A DNA stretch of 64,000 nt from Methylophaga thalassica (GTDB taxonomy: Bacteria; Pseudomonadota; Gammaproteobacteria; Nitrosococcales; Methylophagaceae). The DNA is taken from NCBI RefSeq assembly GCF_030159795.1, contig NZ_BSND01000004.1, positions 186,001 through 250,000 on the forward strand. The letters run 5' to 3'. The position numbers and the translations under genes were made by a program. Below the pieces are notes generated by a model. That model made no database searches and was not told the DNA's origin. It saw only the letters and a program-made list of their open reading frames with translations. Below are positions 42,452 to 52,158 of the stretch, piece by piece; position 1 is the first letter of the stretch; each line of letters opens with the position of its first letter.

Positions 42452-42922
42452 ATGATGAAAAAAATGCTTCTTTTAGTCGGCTTATCAATAATAGCAACAA
42501 ATGCTTCTGCTTACGACAAAGTGTATCTCGACAGATTACTTAAAACCTTACAGTGTAACTTCTGTAACTTGAGTGAAGCTGATCTGACAGGTCATGATTT
42601 GAAAGGCGCTGATATGAGTGAAGCCAACCTCAAAGGCATTAACCTCACTGATGCTAAATTACACGGTGTTTGGTTTACCCATTCCAGAATGCAAGGAGCC
42701 ATTTTAGAGGGTGCTGATGTAAGTAATGCACTGATGGATTACACAGAATTGGCTGGTGCGAACCTCAGAAAAACAAATTTATCAGGCACTCAGCTTATCT
42801 TTGCTGATTTAAGTGATGCAGATTTAACAGGTGCTAGCCTCGAAGGCGCTGAACTTCGTGGAGTCACCTTCTGTAACACCATCATGCCGGACGGTGAAAT
42901 AAACAACAGTGGATGTCAATAA
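42452..42922 (+). CDS. Exported pentapeptide-repeat protein
   Basis: This 156-residue protein starts with a signal peptide (MMKKMLLLVGLSIIATNASA). About 20 A(D/N)LxX-type pentapeptides follow (SEADLTGHDLKGADMSEANL, ADLSDADLTGASLEGAEL), which should form a right-handed quadrilateral beta-helix. A CNFCNL segment before the repeats and two later cysteines (CNT, SGC) may form disulphides in the periplasm. Cytoplasmic members of the family mimic DNA, but this one is exported. A GGAGAGAG ribosome site precedes the start. Confidence 0.85.
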   Translation: MMKKMLLLVGLSIIATNASAYDKVYLDRLLKTLQCNFCNLSEADLTGHDLKGADMSEANLKGINLTDAKLHGVWFTHSRMQGAILEGADVSNALMDYTELAGANLRKTNLSGTQLIFADLSDADLTGASLEGAELRGVTFCNTIMPDGEINNSGCQ

Positions 42923-42946
42923 AATAGGATCTAAGCCATTACTTTC

Positions 42947-42974
42947 AAGCAGCCTGATTCAGGCTGCTTTTTTT
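42947..42974 (+). terminator. Intrinsic terminator after the pentapeptide gene
   Basis: A 10-bp stem (42947-42956 with 42960-42969, AAGCAGCCTG/CAGGCTGCTT) encloses a 3-base loop and runs into seven T residues. It lies 24 bases after the stop codon and separates the pentapeptide gene from the DUF481 gene. Confidence 0.9.
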
Positions 42975-43000
42975 ATGCAGTTATGCGGAGGAATTCGCTA

Positions 43001-43948
43001 GTGATATATATCAGATATCTACTCTTAGCTATTTTGTTAACACCACTAGTATCTCAAGCAACCCCCAGTAAGATTGAACTTGTTAACGGTGATACGCTGA
43101 CGGCTGACATCGTCTCCGAAACCGATGACACCTTAAAGTTAAACCACCCGCTACTCGGTGTCATGATTATTCCGCGATCGCGCATTAAAAGTCTGGTCTC
43201 ATCGACCAATACAGAGCCAACCCCTCCGCCACCACAAGCAAAACCAGAAGTACAGCATGTCGATGCTGATGATGGCTTATTTGGTACAGGTCTTTACACA
43301 AACTGGAAACGAAGACTGGATCTAGGACTGGGTGGTACTGCCGGAAAATCCAGTACAAATCAGCTCAATATTGGTTTTAACGCTGATTATGAGTCAAAAC
43401 AAATGCGTACATCTCACAAGACGGCATTCTTCCGAGCTGAATCTGATCACGAATTGTCAGCACAAAGTTTTTTTACCTCAATGAACCGAGACTGGCTACG
43501 CCCTGATTCACCCTGGTTCCAGTTTGCCGGTGGCCGTTTTGACCTGGATAAGTTCAAAGACTGGGATTACCGTACTAACGCCAATGCCGGTTTTGGTTAT
43601 GAGTTTGTCAATACCGACACATGGTTTTTTGTTGGCAGAAGTGGTTTAGGTTTTAATCGAACTTTTGGTGGCGAACAACAAGATTTCACGCCTGAGGGAA
43701 TGTTAGGTATTGAAACCAAATGGGATATGAATCAATATCAACACGTAGAGTTCTCTAATACGTATTACCCCAGTCTCAATGATAGAGACTATAGGAATCT
43801 CACTTCTCTGGACTGGATTCTTGACTTAAACAGTTTCGTCGGTGTTGCATTGAAACTGGGTGTTACCAATGAATATGACTCTACTGTGCATGACGATACC
43901 GATCCCAATGACTTTAAATATACTGTCTCATTAGCCTGGAAGCTGTAG
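43001..43948 (+). CDS. DUF481 family outer-membrane barrel protein
   Basis: The best start is GTG 43001, with GGAGG nine bases upstream; this ribosome site lies inside the longer frame from ATG 42983. The 315-residue product has a signal peptide (IYIRYLLLAILLTPLVSQA). A short Sm-like domain follows (KIELVNGDTLTADIVSE, HPLLGVMIIPRSRIKSL), then a proline-rich linker (PTPPPPQAKPE) and a DUF481 beta-barrel rich in aromatic strands. The family is thought to be salt- or stress-related outer-membrane proteins; the role is unknown. Confidence 0.88.
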   Translation: MIYIRYLLLAILLTPLVSQATPSKIELVNGDTLTADIVSETDDTLKLNHPLLGVMIIPRSRIKSLVSSTNTEPTPPPPQAKPEVQHVDADDGLFGTGLYTNWKRRLDLGLGGTAGKSSTNQLNIGFNADYESKQMRTSHKTAFFRAESDHELSAQSFFTSMNRDWLRPDSPWFQFAGGRFDLDKFKDWDYRTNANAGFGYEFVNTDTWFFVGRSGLGFNRTFGGEQQDFTPEGMLGIETKWDMNQYQHVEFSNTYYPSLNDRDYRNLTSLDWILDLNSFVGVALKLGVTNEYDSTVHDDTDPNDFKYTVSLAWKL

Positions 43949-43977
43949 AATACCTCCCTTTTTGCTATAAAATTCTT

Positions 43978-46900
43978 GTGACTAATTCTGAGAAAAACTT
44001 AACGCAACTTATCCAATCCGCTATGCTGACAGACAGATACCGTCTTCAACGTCAGTGGCAGCAATTACAAAAGAATAAGGCAAATGCTGAGGCTATTGGT
44101 CAGTTTACTCAGCGAGTACTGAAATCAGTTGAGCGAGCCCAAACCCGTCTCAAGAATATCCCGAAACCAGACTTCAGTGCTGATTTACCCGTTATTGAAC
44201 GTCGTCATGAAGTGGCGAAAGCCATTCAGGATAATCAGGTGATTATTCTTTGCGGTGAAACCGGTTCAGGAAAAACAACACAACTCCCTAAAATCTGTCT
44301 GGAACTGGGCCGTGGTGTCACAGGTTTGATTGGGCATACACAACCACGTCGTATTGCTGCCAGAACTGTTGCGACACGTATTGCTGAGGAACTGGGCTCA
44401 GAGATCGGTCAAACGGTGGGTTATAAAGTCCGCTTTCATGATCATGTCAATGCAGAAAGCAGCTACATCAAATTAATGACCGATGGTATTTTGCTGGCAG
44501 AAACACAAAATGACCGCTTTCTGAATCAATACGACACCCTGATTATTGACGAAGCACATGAACGAAGCCTCAATATCGATTTTTTACTAGGTTATATCAA
44601 ACAGCTGTTACCCAAGCGTCCTGACCTCAAAGTCATTATCACTTCTGCAACCATCGACACCGAGCGTTTCTCCAAACATTTTGATAATGCGCCGGTCATC
44701 GAAGTCAGTGGTCGCACCTATCCGGTAGAAGTGCGTTATCGCCCTCTTCTCACCACCGATGAAGACTCACCTGATTACGATATGGTGTCAGGTATTGTTG
44801 CCGCCGTAGATGAACTTTGTCGTGAAGGCCCTGGTGATATTCTGATTTTCCTCGCCGGTGAACGGGATATACGAGATGTGTCCGAAGCATTACGCAAGCA
44901 CCATCCGCCTCAAACGGAAATTCTGCCTCTATTTGCCAGACAGTCAGCCGCAGAGCAAAATCGTGTGTTTAAAACGGGTGGTCAACGACGCATTATTTTG
45001 TCTACCAATGTCGCGGAAACATCATTGACCGTGCCCGGCATACGCTATGTGGTTGATCCGGGCAATGCCCGCATCAGTCGCTATAGTGTGCGTAACAAAG
45101 TGCAGCGACTGCCAATAGAAAAAATTTCTCAGTCCAGCGCTAATCAGCGTTCAGGTCGCTGTGGTCGAGTTGCGGCGGGTATTTGTATTCGTCTATATGA
45201 CGAAGATGATTTTAATAATCGTCCGGCCTTTACCGATCCTGAAGTGTTGAGGACCAACCTCGCCTCCGTCATTTTACAGATGTCGGCCCTGAAATTAGGT
45301 AATCCGGCGAAATTCCCCTTCATTAATCCACCGCCACAAAAAATGATTAATGATGGTTACCGCCTGTTAGATGAACTCGGTGCTGTTGATAAACAACGCA
45401 ATATTACTGAGGTGGGTAGACAGCTATCCAAACTTCCGATTGATCCTAAAATTGCCAGAATGTTACTGGCTGGTGCAGAGCAAAACAGTCTCACCGAAGT
45501 ACTGATTATTGCCAGTGCTTTAAGTATTCAGGATCCACGTGAAAGACCGATGGATAAACAGCAGGCGGCTGATGAGGCACATTCTAAATATAAAGATGAA
45601 CGTTCTGATTTTATTGCCTTTATTAAGCTATGGAATCATTATCACGATAAGAAAAAACACCTCAGTCAGAATAAGCTGAGAAAGTATTGCAAAGAACAGT
45701 TTCTATCATTTTTAAGGTTACGTGAATGGCATGACATTCATCAGCAGTTACATGTTCAACTCGCTGAGCTTGGTCTCAAGTTTAACCAGCAGGAAGCCAG
45801 CTATGACAGTATCCATCGTGCGCTGCTTGCTGGTTTGCTGAGTCATGTAGCAACAAAAACCGATAAGTTTGAATATACCGGTGGTCGCAATTTAAAGTTA
45901 CAAATATTCCCAGGTTCAGCCTTACATAAAAAAGGACCAAAATGGATTATGGCGGCTGAGTTGGTTGAAACCGGTAAGCTCTACGCCAGGATTGTGGCCA
46001 AAATAGAACCGGAATGGATTGAACCTATTGCTGGGGACTTAGTTAGACGACAATATTCAGATCCGCACTGGGAGAAAAAGCCTGCCCAAGTTGTTGCTTT
46101 CGAATCAGTCTCTCTCAATGGCCTGCCAATTGTCAGCCGTCGCCGTATTCATTACGGCCCTATCGATCCGCCTGTAGCCAATGAGATTTTTATTCGCTCG
46201 GCGCTAGTGGAAGGTGACTGGCACTGTCAGGCGAAGTTTTTCCAGCATAACCGTCGTCTGATTGAAGAAATTGAGCTGCTTGAACAAAAATCGCGACGCC
46301 GTGACGTACTGGTCGATGACGATACGTTGTTTGATTTTTATCGAAAAAAAGTACCCGATAACATTGTTAACGGTGCCAGTTTCGAGAAATGGCGGAAACA
46401 GTCAGAAAAGAAAGATCCCAATTTATTGATGCTCAGCAAAGAAGTGCTTATGCAGCATCAGGCCGAGCAAGTTACTGCGGATCAGTTCCCTGATCAAATA
46501 TTAATCAACAGAGTCCCGCTGCCGCTTGAGTATCATTTTGAGCCGGGAAAAGCTGAAGACGGCATAACACAAACCATTCCATTATCACTACTGAATCAAA
46601 CCAGCAGTGAACGTTATGAATGGTTAGTGCCGGGATTATTACGCGAAAAAGTCATTTTCCTGATTAAAGCTTTACCGAAATCATTACGTCGTCATTTTAT
46701 TCCAGTGCCTCAGTATGCTGATCAATGCATAAAAGCCATGTCGAGTACATCTGGGGCTTTATTACCTGCCCTGAGTGAACAATTACGAAAACTCACTGGC
46801 GTTGAAATTGATATGTCAGACTGGCGGACAGAAGAACTACCGCTTTATCTACAAATGAATTTTAAGCTGGTGGATGATCAGGGAGAGTTGCTCGATGAAA

Positions 46901-47865
46901 GTCGTGATCTGGATAAGCTGAAGGAAAACTGGGCTCGTGAAGCCGCAGCCAGTTTCAGACAAATTCCAGATAGTGACTATGAAAAGAGAGGACTCACGTC
47001 ATGGTCATTTGATACGTTACCAGAGCAAATCACACTGGAACAGAATGGTTTAGAAGTTACAGCCTATCCGGCGCTTGTCGACAAAAAAGAGTGTGTCGAT
47101 TTAACCTTGATGGATACAAAAGCGCAGGCTGCAGAACTAACACGTTATGGGCTGCGTCGTCTGTTTATGCTGAACCAGGCTGATGCCGTTAAGTATTTAC
47201 ATAAAAACCTGCCTGACATCAAACAGATGTGCCTGCATTATGCCAATGTGCCGCCTTCACCCTACGCTGATAATAAGCAGACAGATATTAGTCCTTGCGA
47301 GCAGCTGAAAAGCGATCTGATTCATGTGGCGTTTGACCGCTGTTTTATTCTTGATCAGCCCACCATCACTGATAAAACAGTATTTGAAAAGCGCATTACA
47401 GAAAGAAAAAGTGATCTGATTAACTTGGCTGCCAAACTGGCTCAGAATATTGCCAAACCACTTGCCGAATATCATGCCATTGCCAAACGTTTAACAGGGA
47501 ATATTCCACTGGCAGCTATCAATTCTGTAAACGATATAAAACAACAACTGGGCTTTCTGATTTATCAAGGCTTTGTTCACGATACGCCAGATGAGGCGTT
47601 AAAACGTTTGCCTGTATATTGCCAAGCCGCCGGTATCAGACTGGATCGTTTATTAACCGATCCAAATAAAGACAAACAACGTATGGCTGAAGTCATGCCA
47701 CATTGGCAAAAGTTTATTAATAAGGTCAATAAAATCGAAACGGTTGATTTTAAAGAGTACCGCTGGATGCTTGAGGAATTTCGTATTTCCGTCTTTGCTC
47801 AGGAACTCAAAACGGCCTACCCCATTTCAGCTAAGCGTTTGGAAAAACAATGGCAACAATGCTGA
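43978..47865 (+). CDS. hrpA: ATP-dependent RNA helicase HrpA
   Basis: This DEAH-box RNA helicase of 1295 residues is the full length for bacterial HrpA, which rescues stalled ribosomes in E. coli. Walker A GETGSGKTT is at 93-101 and DEAH at 191-194. ITSATIDTERFS, LSTNVAETSLTVPGI and QRSGRCGRVAAG follow, then the helicase-associated and HrpA C-terminal domains. It starts with GTG; comparison with E. coli HrpA from memory supports this start. It may be read through from the DUF481 gene, 29 bases upstream. Confidence 0.95.
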   Translation: MTNSEKNLTQLIQSAMLTDRYRLQRQWQQLQKNKANAEAIGQFTQRVLKSVERAQTRLKNIPKPDFSADLPVIERRHEVAKAIQDNQVIILCGETGSGKTTQLPKICLELGRGVTGLIGHTQPRRIAARTVATRIAEELGSEIGQTVGYKVRFHDHVNAESSYIKLMTDGILLAETQNDRFLNQYDTLIIDEAHERSLNIDFLLGYIKQLLPKRPDLKVIITSATIDTERFSKHFDNAPVIEVSGRTYPVEVRYRPLLTTDEDSPDYDMVSGIVAAVDELCREGPGDILIFLAGERDIRDVSEALRKHHPPQTEILPLFARQSAAEQNRVFKTGGQRRIILSTNVAETSLTVPGIRYVVDPGNARISRYSVRNKVQRLPIEKISQSSANQRSGRCGRVAAGICIRLYDEDDFNNRPAFTDPEVLRTNLASVILQMSALKLGNPAKFPFINPPPQKMINDGYRLLDELGAVDKQRNITEVGRQLSKLPIDPKIARMLLAGAEQNSLTEVLIIASALSIQDPRERPMDKQQAADEAHSKYKDERSDFIAFIKLWNHYHDKKKHLSQNKLRKYCKEQFLSFLRLREWHDIHQQLHVQLAELGLKFNQQEASYDSIHRALLAGLLSHVATKTDKFEYTGGRNLKLQIFPGSALHKKGPKWIMAAELVETGKLYARIVAKIEPEWIEPIAGDLVRRQYSDPHWEKKPAQVVAFESVSLNGLPIVSRRRIHYGPIDPPVANEIFIRSALVEGDWHCQAKFFQHNRRLIEEIELLEQKSRRRDVLVDDDTLFDFYRKKVPDNIVNGASFEKWRKQSEKKDPNLLMLSKEVLMQHQAEQVTADQFPDQILINRVPLPLEYHFEPGKAEDGITQTIPLSLLNQTSSERYEWLVPGLLREKVIFLIKALPKSLRRHFIPVPQYADQCIKAMSSTSGALLPALSEQLRKLTGVEIDMSDWRTEELPLYLQMNFKLVDDQGELLDESRDLDKLKENWAREAAASFRQIPDSDYEKRGLTSWSFDTLPEQITLEQNGLEVTAYPALVDKKECVDLTLMDTKAQAAELTRYGLRRLFMLNQADAVKYLHKNLPDIKQMCLHYANVPPSPYADNKQTDISPCEQLKSDLIHVAFDRCFILDQPTITDKTVFEKRITERKSDLINLAAKLAQNIAKPLAEYHAIAKRLTGNIPLAAINSVNDIKQQLGFLIYQGFVHDTPDEALKRLPVYCQAAGIRLDRLLTDPNKDKQRMAEVMPHWQKFINKVNKIETVDFKEYRWMLEEFRISVFAQELKTAYPISAKRLEKQWQQC

Positions 47866-47872
47866 TGTGTGC

Positions 47873-50215
47873 CTAAACCACCCAGGCTTCAGGGCGACCA
47901 ATGTTATATCCTTGCACAAAATCAACGCCTATATGTTGTAAGCTGATTAGTGTCACATCATCTTCAACAAACTCAGCCACGGTTTTGAGTCCCAACACCT
48001 GACCGATGCCATTGATAGAGTTAACAATTTCAAGGTTCACTGAATTTTCCACACAGTCTTTGACAAACATTCCGTCAATCTTGAGAAAGTCAATCGGCAG
48101 TTGCTTCAAATAAGCAAATGAAGACAGACCACTACCAAAATCATCCAGTGCAAATAAGCAGCCGACTTTTCTCAGCTCATTAATAAAGTAAAGCGCGCTA
48201 TGCATATTCGAGATGGCTGCTGTTTCAGTAATTTCGAAACAAATAACGGCACCTGAATCAACTAAATCAGCGGAGATAATTAGCTTGATGATTTTGTCAT
48301 AAAATCGGGTATCCCCAAGCGATTGACCGGATAAATTGATCCCATATACACCACTGATATCACGCCCGGCTTTTCTCGCCTCTTCCAGACGTGACAACAC
48401 ATGGCTAACTGTCCACATATCAATAGAAGCAGCAAGGTTATACCGCTCTGCTGCGGGCAGAAAATGACCTGGAGGAATAATTGAGCCATCTTCATCCAAC
48501 ATTCTTATCAGTAGTTCACAATGCGGTTTCGTACTGTTTTTCTTATGTGTAGCCACAATAGGCTGGCTGAACAAAACCAGTTTGTTATTACTCAGTGCTT
48601 GCTGAATTCTAGATACCCAACGCATTTCGCCACTGCGCTGTACAAGTTCTTCATCGCTGTCACTAAACACATGCAGTCGATCCCTGCCTGATTCTTTTGC
48701 TGCGTAACAGGCATTGTCCGCCTGTTTAAAAATCTCAGTCATCGTACTTTCTGGTCTGATATTGACCATGCCAACACTGATAGACGAGGTAAACAGTAAA
48801 TCATTATCAATAAACTCGAAACGTCTGATCTTCTCCATCACACGGTTGAGTTTTTCTTTAGCCTGCTCAGAAGTAGTATCAATTAATACAGCAGCAAACT
48901 CGTCACCACTTAACCTGGCCAGAATATCCGATGGTTGTAGCTCACACTTGATAATGTTTGCTATCTGAGTAAGTAGTTTATCCCCTGCTTTATGACCGCA
49001 GGTATCATTGATAACCTTAAACTGGTCAACATCGATATAACAAAAAACATGGTTAAGAGAATTTGTCTCCTGAAGTAATAACTGTAAGTGCTTTTCAATG
49101 GCGAATCTATTAGGAAGCCCGGTCAGCGTATCATGTAAAGTGAGATGTTGAAGATCTTCCGAAAGTGACTTTTGCTCTGTAATATCTTGTGCATGAATGA
49201 CAAAATAATCGACTTTGTTATTCGTATTTCTAACCGCAGAAACTGTCCCTGTTAACCACAGAGGTCGTTTATCACGACTCAAGCATTTTCTTGTAATCTG
49301 ATATTGCTGCAAATCACCATCAATAAGTCTATAAAAGTCGCGACTCGCTTCACCGCATTCATCTTCATGCAATAGCAATAACATATTCATGCCTTTGAAT
49401 TCTGTCTTACTGTAACCGAATAGCTTACATCCGGCTTTGTTTGCATCTAATATGACCATGTCTGCCGTCATTAAAAAGATGGGAAAACCAGCATTTTCGA
49501 AGGTTTGTGTCAGAAAAATCTCTTTCTTTTGTAATGTTTCAACTAACTTTGTTTGTGAAGCATTGACACTCGTTAAATGACGCACCAAGTGCCGGTTTTC
49601 CTGACGTAATCGCAAACTTTCGGTGACTCTCTCATGCAGGTTTCTGAATAGCATCGTGCAGGCAATCATATATGTGACAAGTGTCAGTGCTTCAACCTTA
49701 AGATCGACATAGAACATCGCCAGGATAACGGAAATGAGCATCGGATAAACATAAGAAATAAAGCTTATAAAGCTGCTCAACATCGAATAAATGGCACCTG
49801 AGCATAACCCAGCAACCACGAGTGGAATAATCAGCTGATGATTGAATTGCGTCTCAGCATCAAACGCAAAACCCAGACTGCCCCAAGCCAGACCAGATAG
49901 AAATACACCAGCGGCATAGATTTTTTCACAACGTGAAACAACGCTGGGATCATCAGGACGTTGAGAAAAATACACGTTGAGATATTTGACTATCAAAAGT
50001 CGAAGCACAATAGTCAGAAAGATAGTTGCGCCCCATAGATGCAATAACTTTAAGTCATTGTAAGAATACAGTGCGATAAGGGTTAATAGCAGAATAACAA
50101 TATTTGTTATGCAAGCGATAACACCTTGCTGTAACAAAATGCCTATACGCATTTTGTTTATCTCAAATTGCTGAACGCCAGGTTCTACATCACTTTGACT
50201 AACCGTTTTCAACAC
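47873..50215 (-). CDS. Membrane PAS-GGDEF-EAL c-di-GMP turnover protein
   Basis: This 780-residue protein has an N-terminal membrane domain of about six helices (30-190), a short coiled coil, a PAS domain (about 230-345), a GGDEF domain and an EAL domain. The GGDEF site is SGDEF at 436-440, likely still active. The EAL signature reads ELL at 567-569, but ITETAA, DDFGSGLSSF, KIDG and AEFVED are kept, so phosphodiesterase activity is possible. It stands alone and could feed the LapD switch encoded at 6617. Confidence 0.92.
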   Translation of the reverse strand: MLKTVSQSDVEPGVQQFEINKMRIGILLQQGVIACITNIVILLLTLIALYSYNDLKLLHLWGATIFLTIVLRLLIVKYLNVYFSQRPDDPSVVSRCEKIYAAGVFLSGLAWGSLGFAFDAETQFNHQLIIPLVVAGLCSGAIYSMLSSFISFISYVYPMLISVILAMFYVDLKVEALTLVTYMIACTMLFRNLHERVTESLRLRQENRHLVRHLTSVNASQTKLVETLQKKEIFLTQTFENAGFPIFLMTADMVILDANKAGCKLFGYSKTEFKGMNMLLLLHEDECGEASRDFYRLIDGDLQQYQITRKCLSRDKRPLWLTGTVSAVRNTNNKVDYFVIHAQDITEQKSLSEDLQHLTLHDTLTGLPNRFAIEKHLQLLLQETNSLNHVFCYIDVDQFKVINDTCGHKAGDKLLTQIANIIKCELQPSDILARLSGDEFAAVLIDTTSEQAKEKLNRVMEKIRRFEFIDNDLLFTSSISVGMVNIRPESTMTEIFKQADNACYAAKESGRDRLHVFSDSDEELVQRSGEMRWVSRIQQALSNNKLVLFSQPIVATHKKNSTKPHCELLIRMLDEDGSIIPPGHFLPAAERYNLAASIDMWTVSHVLSRLEEARKAGRDISGVYGINLSGQSLGDTRFYDKIIKLIISADLVDSGAVICFEITETAAISNMHSALYFINELRKVGCLFALDDFGSGLSSFAYLKQLPIDFLKIDGMFVKDCVENSVNLEIVNSINGIGQVLGLKTVAEFVEDDVTLISLQHIGVDFVQGYNIGRPEAWVV

Positions 50216-50625
50216 GATTCCTGAGTTTTAAAAGTTATTTAAATATTTGAACTACATCACACGACGGCACAGTAAAACACACTTTATGAGATATGCCTGT
50301 GAGATAGTTCACGAGAATACGAAAAATTGATATCTGAGATTAGACAATTCATTCAGGAGTAGTTCAGTTTCACTTTGCTATGGTTTATCTATTAAATAGA
50401 TAGGAAGAATCAGCGCTTAGTAAAACGGCTACTTCATTAATATTAATCTCAGTAAATGAATTAAATTTTGACTATTAATGACATTAATTCTGTTTCAAAG
50501 CATTGCCGTTAGGGCATTATAAAACATCAATATAATTAAAAATGACCTAAATCATGGCATGCAAGTAAAGCTTAGTGGATCATATTGGTGCTGATGCTTA
50601 GCATATAATGAATTGAGAGAGAAAT
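50216..50625. promoter_or_regulatory. 410-base AT-rich intergenic region before the cytochrome gene
   Basis: This lies between the divergent GGDEF/EAL gene and the cytochrome c gene. I see a perfect TATAAT at 50604-50609 but no matching -35 box, and TSS placement from it would leave a very short leader. ATGACCTAAATCAT (50544-50557) weakly resembles an FNR/Anr box. No ORF or RNA gene is evident. Confidence 0.3.
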
Positions 50626-51099
50626 ATGCAAAGAAAAATAATCAACCTTCAGGTTAGACGAACCTCTCTAGCAGTGCTGACAATGAAGATTAGCCTAAGA
50701 TATATCATGGCATCGGTCGCTGTTATATGTTCATTTACTTCTGCACTTTTTATCCCGTTGCCAGTGCTTGCCGATGGAAGACCTTATACAGTCAAACAAA
50801 ATAATAAAGTAGATTCAGATACGTTTATCGGTTACAAGGTATACAGAACATGGTGCGCTCGTTGTCATGGCACTTTTGGTCAAGGGCTCGCAGCCAGTGA
50901 CCTTACTAATACATTAAAAAACACGGATCGTGATGATTTCTTTAAGATCGTTGCCAGAGGGAAAAAAGGCCGTATGGGCGAAATGCCAGCCTGGCAGTCA
51001 AATGATAATGTAATGAAAAACAGAGACAGAATTTATAGCTACCTGAGAGCCAGAGCAGATGGTGCTCTAGGAGCCGTTACACCCGAGTTAATCGACTAA
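50626..51099 (+). CDS. Class I c-type cytochrome
   Basis: This 157-residue secreted protein has one haem site, Cys77-Ala-Arg-Cys80-His81, with Met120 in MGEMPAW as the likely sixth ligand. The true signal sequence seems to span about residues 20-49 and end LPVLADG. A start at ATG 50683 would give a cleaner signal peptide, but the first ATG has the better GAGAGAG ribosome site. The pattern YKVYRTWCARCHGTFGQG and YSYLRARADGALG resembles cytochromes that accept electrons from quinoprotein alcohol dehydrogenases. A methanol-oxidation role is inference. Confidence 0.85.
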   Translation: MQRKIINLQVRRTSLAVLTMKISLRYIMASVAVICSFTSALFIPLPVLADGRPYTVKQNNKVDSDTFIGYKVYRTWCARCHGTFGQGLAASDLTNTLKNTDRDDFFKIVARGKKGRMGEMPAWQSNDNVMKNRDRIYSYLRARADGALGAVTPELID

Positions 51100-51177
51100 T
51101 GCAAGTATTTAAAAAAGGACATTTCAGCCCGCTGAACCCGCTATATTCAAATATCATAGAGATAGTAAGGCACAGCC

Positions 51178-51468
51178 ATGTATAAAGTCATGTTACTGCT
51201 ATTCGTTGCCAGTTTATGCCTACCTGCCTGGGCAGATGACCACCTCCCCTACGAACAAGAACCAGGTAATAATATAAATGAAATAACGTTACCACTATCG
51301 GACCACACTGCAGCAGAACTGGCTAAAGTGGAGACCGGCGGAAAAGTACTTTCTGTAGACGAAGAACACTACGGCAATAAAATTATTTTTCGTGTTAAAG
51401 TGCTGCATAACGACGGTAAAGTGAAAATACATCGCTTTGATCGTGACTCTGGCCACTCCGTTCCATGA
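51178..51468 (+). CDS. Small exported PepSY-like protein
   Basis: This 96-residue protein has a signal peptide (MYKVMLLLFVASLCLPAWA). Its single domain fits a PepSY fold: AAELAKVETGGKVLSVDEEH followed by two strands (KIIFRVKVLHNDGK, VKIHRFDRDSGH). Such small periplasmic proteins often sit beside PhoPQ-like two-component genes and may modulate the sensor. The response regulator gene starts 6 bases after its stop. Confidence 0.8.
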   Translation: MYKVMLLLFVASLCLPAWADDHLPYEQEPGNNINEITLPLSDHTAAELAKVETGGKVLSVDEEHYGNKIIFRVKVLHNDGKVKIHRFDRDSGHSVP

Positions 51469-51474
51469 GGTTGC

Positions 51475-52158
51475 ATGCGCGTACTATTAGTGGAAGATGA
51501 AAAGCATCTTCGCGAACAAATTACCCAACAATTAAAGCAGCATAATCTTACTGTCGATGCAGTAGCTGATGGTGATGAAGGTCTGTTTATGGGCTCTGAA
51601 TATCCTTATGATGTCGCCATTATCGATTTAGGATTGCCTAAACTTTCAGGTATTGAACTTATTCAATCCTTGCGTAAACAAGGTTTTGATTACCCTATCC
51701 TGATATTAACCGCCCGTAGTCGTTGGCAGGACAAAGTGGAAGGGCTTGAATCTGGCGCAGATGACTATCTTGTCAAGCCATTTCATTTTGAAGAGTTGAT
51801 TGCCCGTATTAATGCGCTTAGTCGTCGAGCTTCCGGCTGGTCAAACCCAACACTAAGTTGTGGCCCCATTACACTGAATCCGGCCACACAAGAAGTCACT
51901 AAACATGACGAACTTGTTGAATTAACGGCTTATGAATACCGCCTGCTTCATTATTTATTACTGCACGCCGGTGAAGTGATTTCCAAAACAGAACTGACCG
52001 ACCACATCTATGAACAGGATCAGGATCGTGACAGTAATGTCATTGAAGTATTTGTAAAACGCTTACGTAGTAAACTGGATCCAGACAAACAGCTAAATCC
52101 GATAGAGACACTACGTGGTCGTGGTTACAGGCTTAACCTGCCCCGTGAAAGTCATTAA
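51475..52158 (+). CDS. PhoP-like response regulator
   Basis: This 227-residue OmpR-family regulator has a receiver with E8, D9 and E10, phosphorylated Asp51 (VAIIDLGLPKLSG), LILTARSRWQDKVEGL and DDYLVKPFHFEEL. A winged-helix domain ends in LRGRGYRL. The sequence is close to E. coli PhoP in style (ARxxWQDKVE, KPFHxEE). It pairs with the kinase immediately downstream, whose GTG start overlaps its 3' end by 14 bases. Confidence 0.93.
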   Translation: MRVLLVEDEKHLREQITQQLKQHNLTVDAVADGDEGLFMGSEYPYDVAIIDLGLPKLSGIELIQSLRKQGFDYPILILTARSRWQDKVEGLESGADDYLVKPFHFEELIARINALSRRASGWSNPTLSCGPITLNPATQEVTKHDELVELTAYEYRLLHYLLLHAGEVISKTELTDHIYEQDQDRDSNVIEVFVKRLRSKLDPDKQLNPIETLRGRGYRLNLPRESH

